A stretch of 46,900 bases of DNA, taken from positions 1-46,900 of the forward strand of contig JALOUA010000006.1 of NCBI GenBank assembly GCA_025457625.1. Direction: 5' to 3'. How positions within the stretch are numbered: position 1 is the stretch's first letter; every line of letters begins with the position of its first letter. Positions 45,803 to 46,900 of the stretch are shown in pieces. This DNA comes from Akkermansiaceae bacterium (GTDB taxonomy: Bacteria; Verrucomicrobiota; Verrucomicrobiia; Verrucomicrobiales; Akkermansiaceae). A program made the translations under genes and the position numbers. The notes below the pieces were generated by a model. It saw only the letters and a list, made by a program, of their open reading frames with translations, had not been told where the DNA came from and did no database searches.

Positions 45803-46900
45803 GATTTAACGAGTTCCTGTTCCAACAAAAATTGTTTCTATTTTGAGTTTGGTAGCAACCATGTAGCGTGCATGTGGGTGCTATATCGGAATATGGAACC
45901 ACATCGCCACCGGTATGGAATCCCTGCTTGTTTGTGTGACCCACCAAGATGGCTTTATCATGTAGATCTATGACTGCTCTTACGCCATCCCCATTCAATG
46001 GCTCAAATCGTAAACTTATGAGATAACACTTATTTCCTTGGCTATCAGTAATAGACTCTGCTTCGCTAATTGCATTATGAAGTCTTTCAAGATCATCATC
46101 GTTAAAACCTGAATTGGGATCACCCTGGTCAAAAAATCCCCGTCCCTCTGCTCCGAGGTAATCCGTTCCGGATGTTGTTTCTCGCTCAAGTCCAAGTCTG
46201 TCATGGTTATACACTGCATCATTCCCCGCGAACCCATACAAGTTGATTCCGCCTTGTTCTTCAATCGGATCTCTGGATGGCCAGCGGCCGGTTAGCGGGT
46301 CATACCATCTGTATGTGTAGTAAGTCACACCCATGCTTTTCGGCGGAGAGGCTTCCCCGGCCGAATCATTGGATGGCAATGAGTTAAGGAAAAATCCGCC
46401 CGATGGAGGCTTGGGTGGCGGGGCGGGCGATTTGGTCGCGTTTCCGGCCGGGGGATCGTCTTCGGGCGGGTCTTGCGGGCGCGTCGGACGGGTCATCACC
46501 GCCTTCTGGGCGGAGACGCGGGGCGCTTGCTCGCAGACCGTCACCATGGCTGCGGCGTTTAGCGCTTCAGGGTTTGGGTGGGAAGCGAAATCGACTTCAG
46601 GGAGCGAGTCCTGATTGTCCGGCGGCGTGAGTTTGCCGTGCATGTCGCGGTCGGGGCCGAGCTTGCCGTGGGGGTGGCAACGGGCGTGGACTTCGCGTAG
46701 GGCGTCGATGTGGACGTGGGTGTAGATTTGGGTGGTGTCGATGCGTTCGTGGCCGAGCATTTCCTGGACGTAGCGGATGTCGGCCCCGCCACGGTGCATG
46801 ACGGTGGCACAGGAATGGCGCCACAAATGGCAGGAGCCGGGTTTGTCGATGCCGCAGCGTTGCAGGAGTTTTTTGATCCAGTTGCCGATGTAGGAGGGGC
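45795..46900 (-). CDS. Tyrosine recombinase C-terminus fused in frame to an RHS core and variable tip (5' end outside window)
   Basis: The frame stays open from the window edge at 46900 to the TAA at 45795. The first part is the catalytic end of a tyrosine recombinase: [40 protein letters not shown] with the H-xx-R-H and the nucleophile Tyr (TTQIYTH). A Pro-rich linker follows ([20 protein letters not shown]). From Met at 46334 the sequence is an RHS-repeat-associated core: [20 protein letters not shown] and [20 protein letters not shown]. The last ~130 residues are an AT-rich, unique tip ([40 protein letters not shown]). Only ~45 residues of RHS remain, so this is an orphan tip placed behind the recombinase. 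Integrity upstream cannot be judged. Confidence 0.8.
   Translation of the reverse strand, partial: PSYIGNWIKKLLQRCGIDKPGSCHLWRHSCATVMHRGGADIRYVQEMLGHERIDTTQIYTHVHIDALREVHARCHPHGKLGPDRDMHGKLTPPDNQDSLPEVDFASHPNPEALNAAAMVTVCEQAPRVSAQKAVMTRPTRPQDPPEDDPPAGNATKSPAPPPKPPSGGFFLNSLPSNDSAGEASPPKSMGVTYYTYRWYDPLTGRWPSRDPIEEQGGINLYGFAGNDAVYNHDRLGLERETTSGTDYLGAEGRGFFDQGDPNSGFNDDDLERLHNAISEAESITDSQGNKCYLISLRFEPLNGDGVRAVIDLHDKAILVGHTNKQGFHTGGDVVPYSDIAPTCTLHGCYQTQNRNNFCWNRNSLNHE

Overview
The window is GC-rich chromosomal DNA that I read as belonging to a verrucomicrobial bacterium of the Verrucomicrobiae type. The best marker is the lexA gene at about 18.0 kb. Just upstream lies a perfect TGTTC-N4-GAACA palindrome, the LexA-binding motif reported for Verrucomicrobia. 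Supporting signs are the many exported proteins of unknown function, a GH75-like protein, pseudopilin-type and Tat-exported oxidoreductase genes, and GTG/TTG starts with few Shine-Dalgarno sequences.

Region 1 (1-14.2 kb, minus strand) is a fused str-S10-spc ribosomal protein operon. In transcription order it runs rpsL, rpsG, fusA, rpsJ, rplC, rplD, rplW, rplB, rpsS, an exported coiled-coil protein, rplV, rpsC, rplP, rpmC, rpsQ, rplN, rplX, rplE, rpsH, rplF, rplR, rpsE, rplO and secY (cut by the window edge). tuf, rpsN (S14) and rpmD (L30) are missing from their usual slots. An unknown secreted protein is wedged between rpsS and rplV. S3 and S5 carry Gly/Arg-rich tails. Three of the inter-gene gaps contain the same heptamer tandem repeat.

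Region 2 (14.2-29.6 kb) is mostly plus strand. It holds a DUF2452-like gene, tex (split by a -1 frameshift), a TPR protein, lexA, argH, tsaB, an M23 peptidase, ctaB, a SMUG1-type uracil-DNA glycosylase, a DUF6922/AbiEii-type toxin-antitoxin pair, several exported or membrane proteins of unknown function, an ATP-type phosphofructokinase and a DAO-family FAD oxidoreductase.

Region 3 (29.6-44.8 kb) holds uvrA (minus), tRNA-Glu with a terminator, panB, hemW, a pseudopilin-like gene, a GH75-like gene, gcvT-gcvH, a beta-barrel protein, a Tat-exported Gfo/Idh/MocA oxidoreductase, a probable small structured RNA, a conserved unknown, a LysM protein, uvrB with a ~44-residue insertion, and a small coupled gene.

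Region 4 (44.8-46.9 kb) is an accessory junction with a clear drop in GC. A tyrosine recombinase C-terminus runs in frame into an RHS core and an AT-rich variable tip. The tip overlaps a gene for a signal-peptide protein that may be its immunity partner. This is the most likely undescribed system here.

DNA repair is strongly represented (lexA, SMUG1, uvrA, uvrB). Across the window the heptamer TGTTAGA/TCTAACA is strikingly over-represented, inside genes (through rare codons, in both orientations) and between them.
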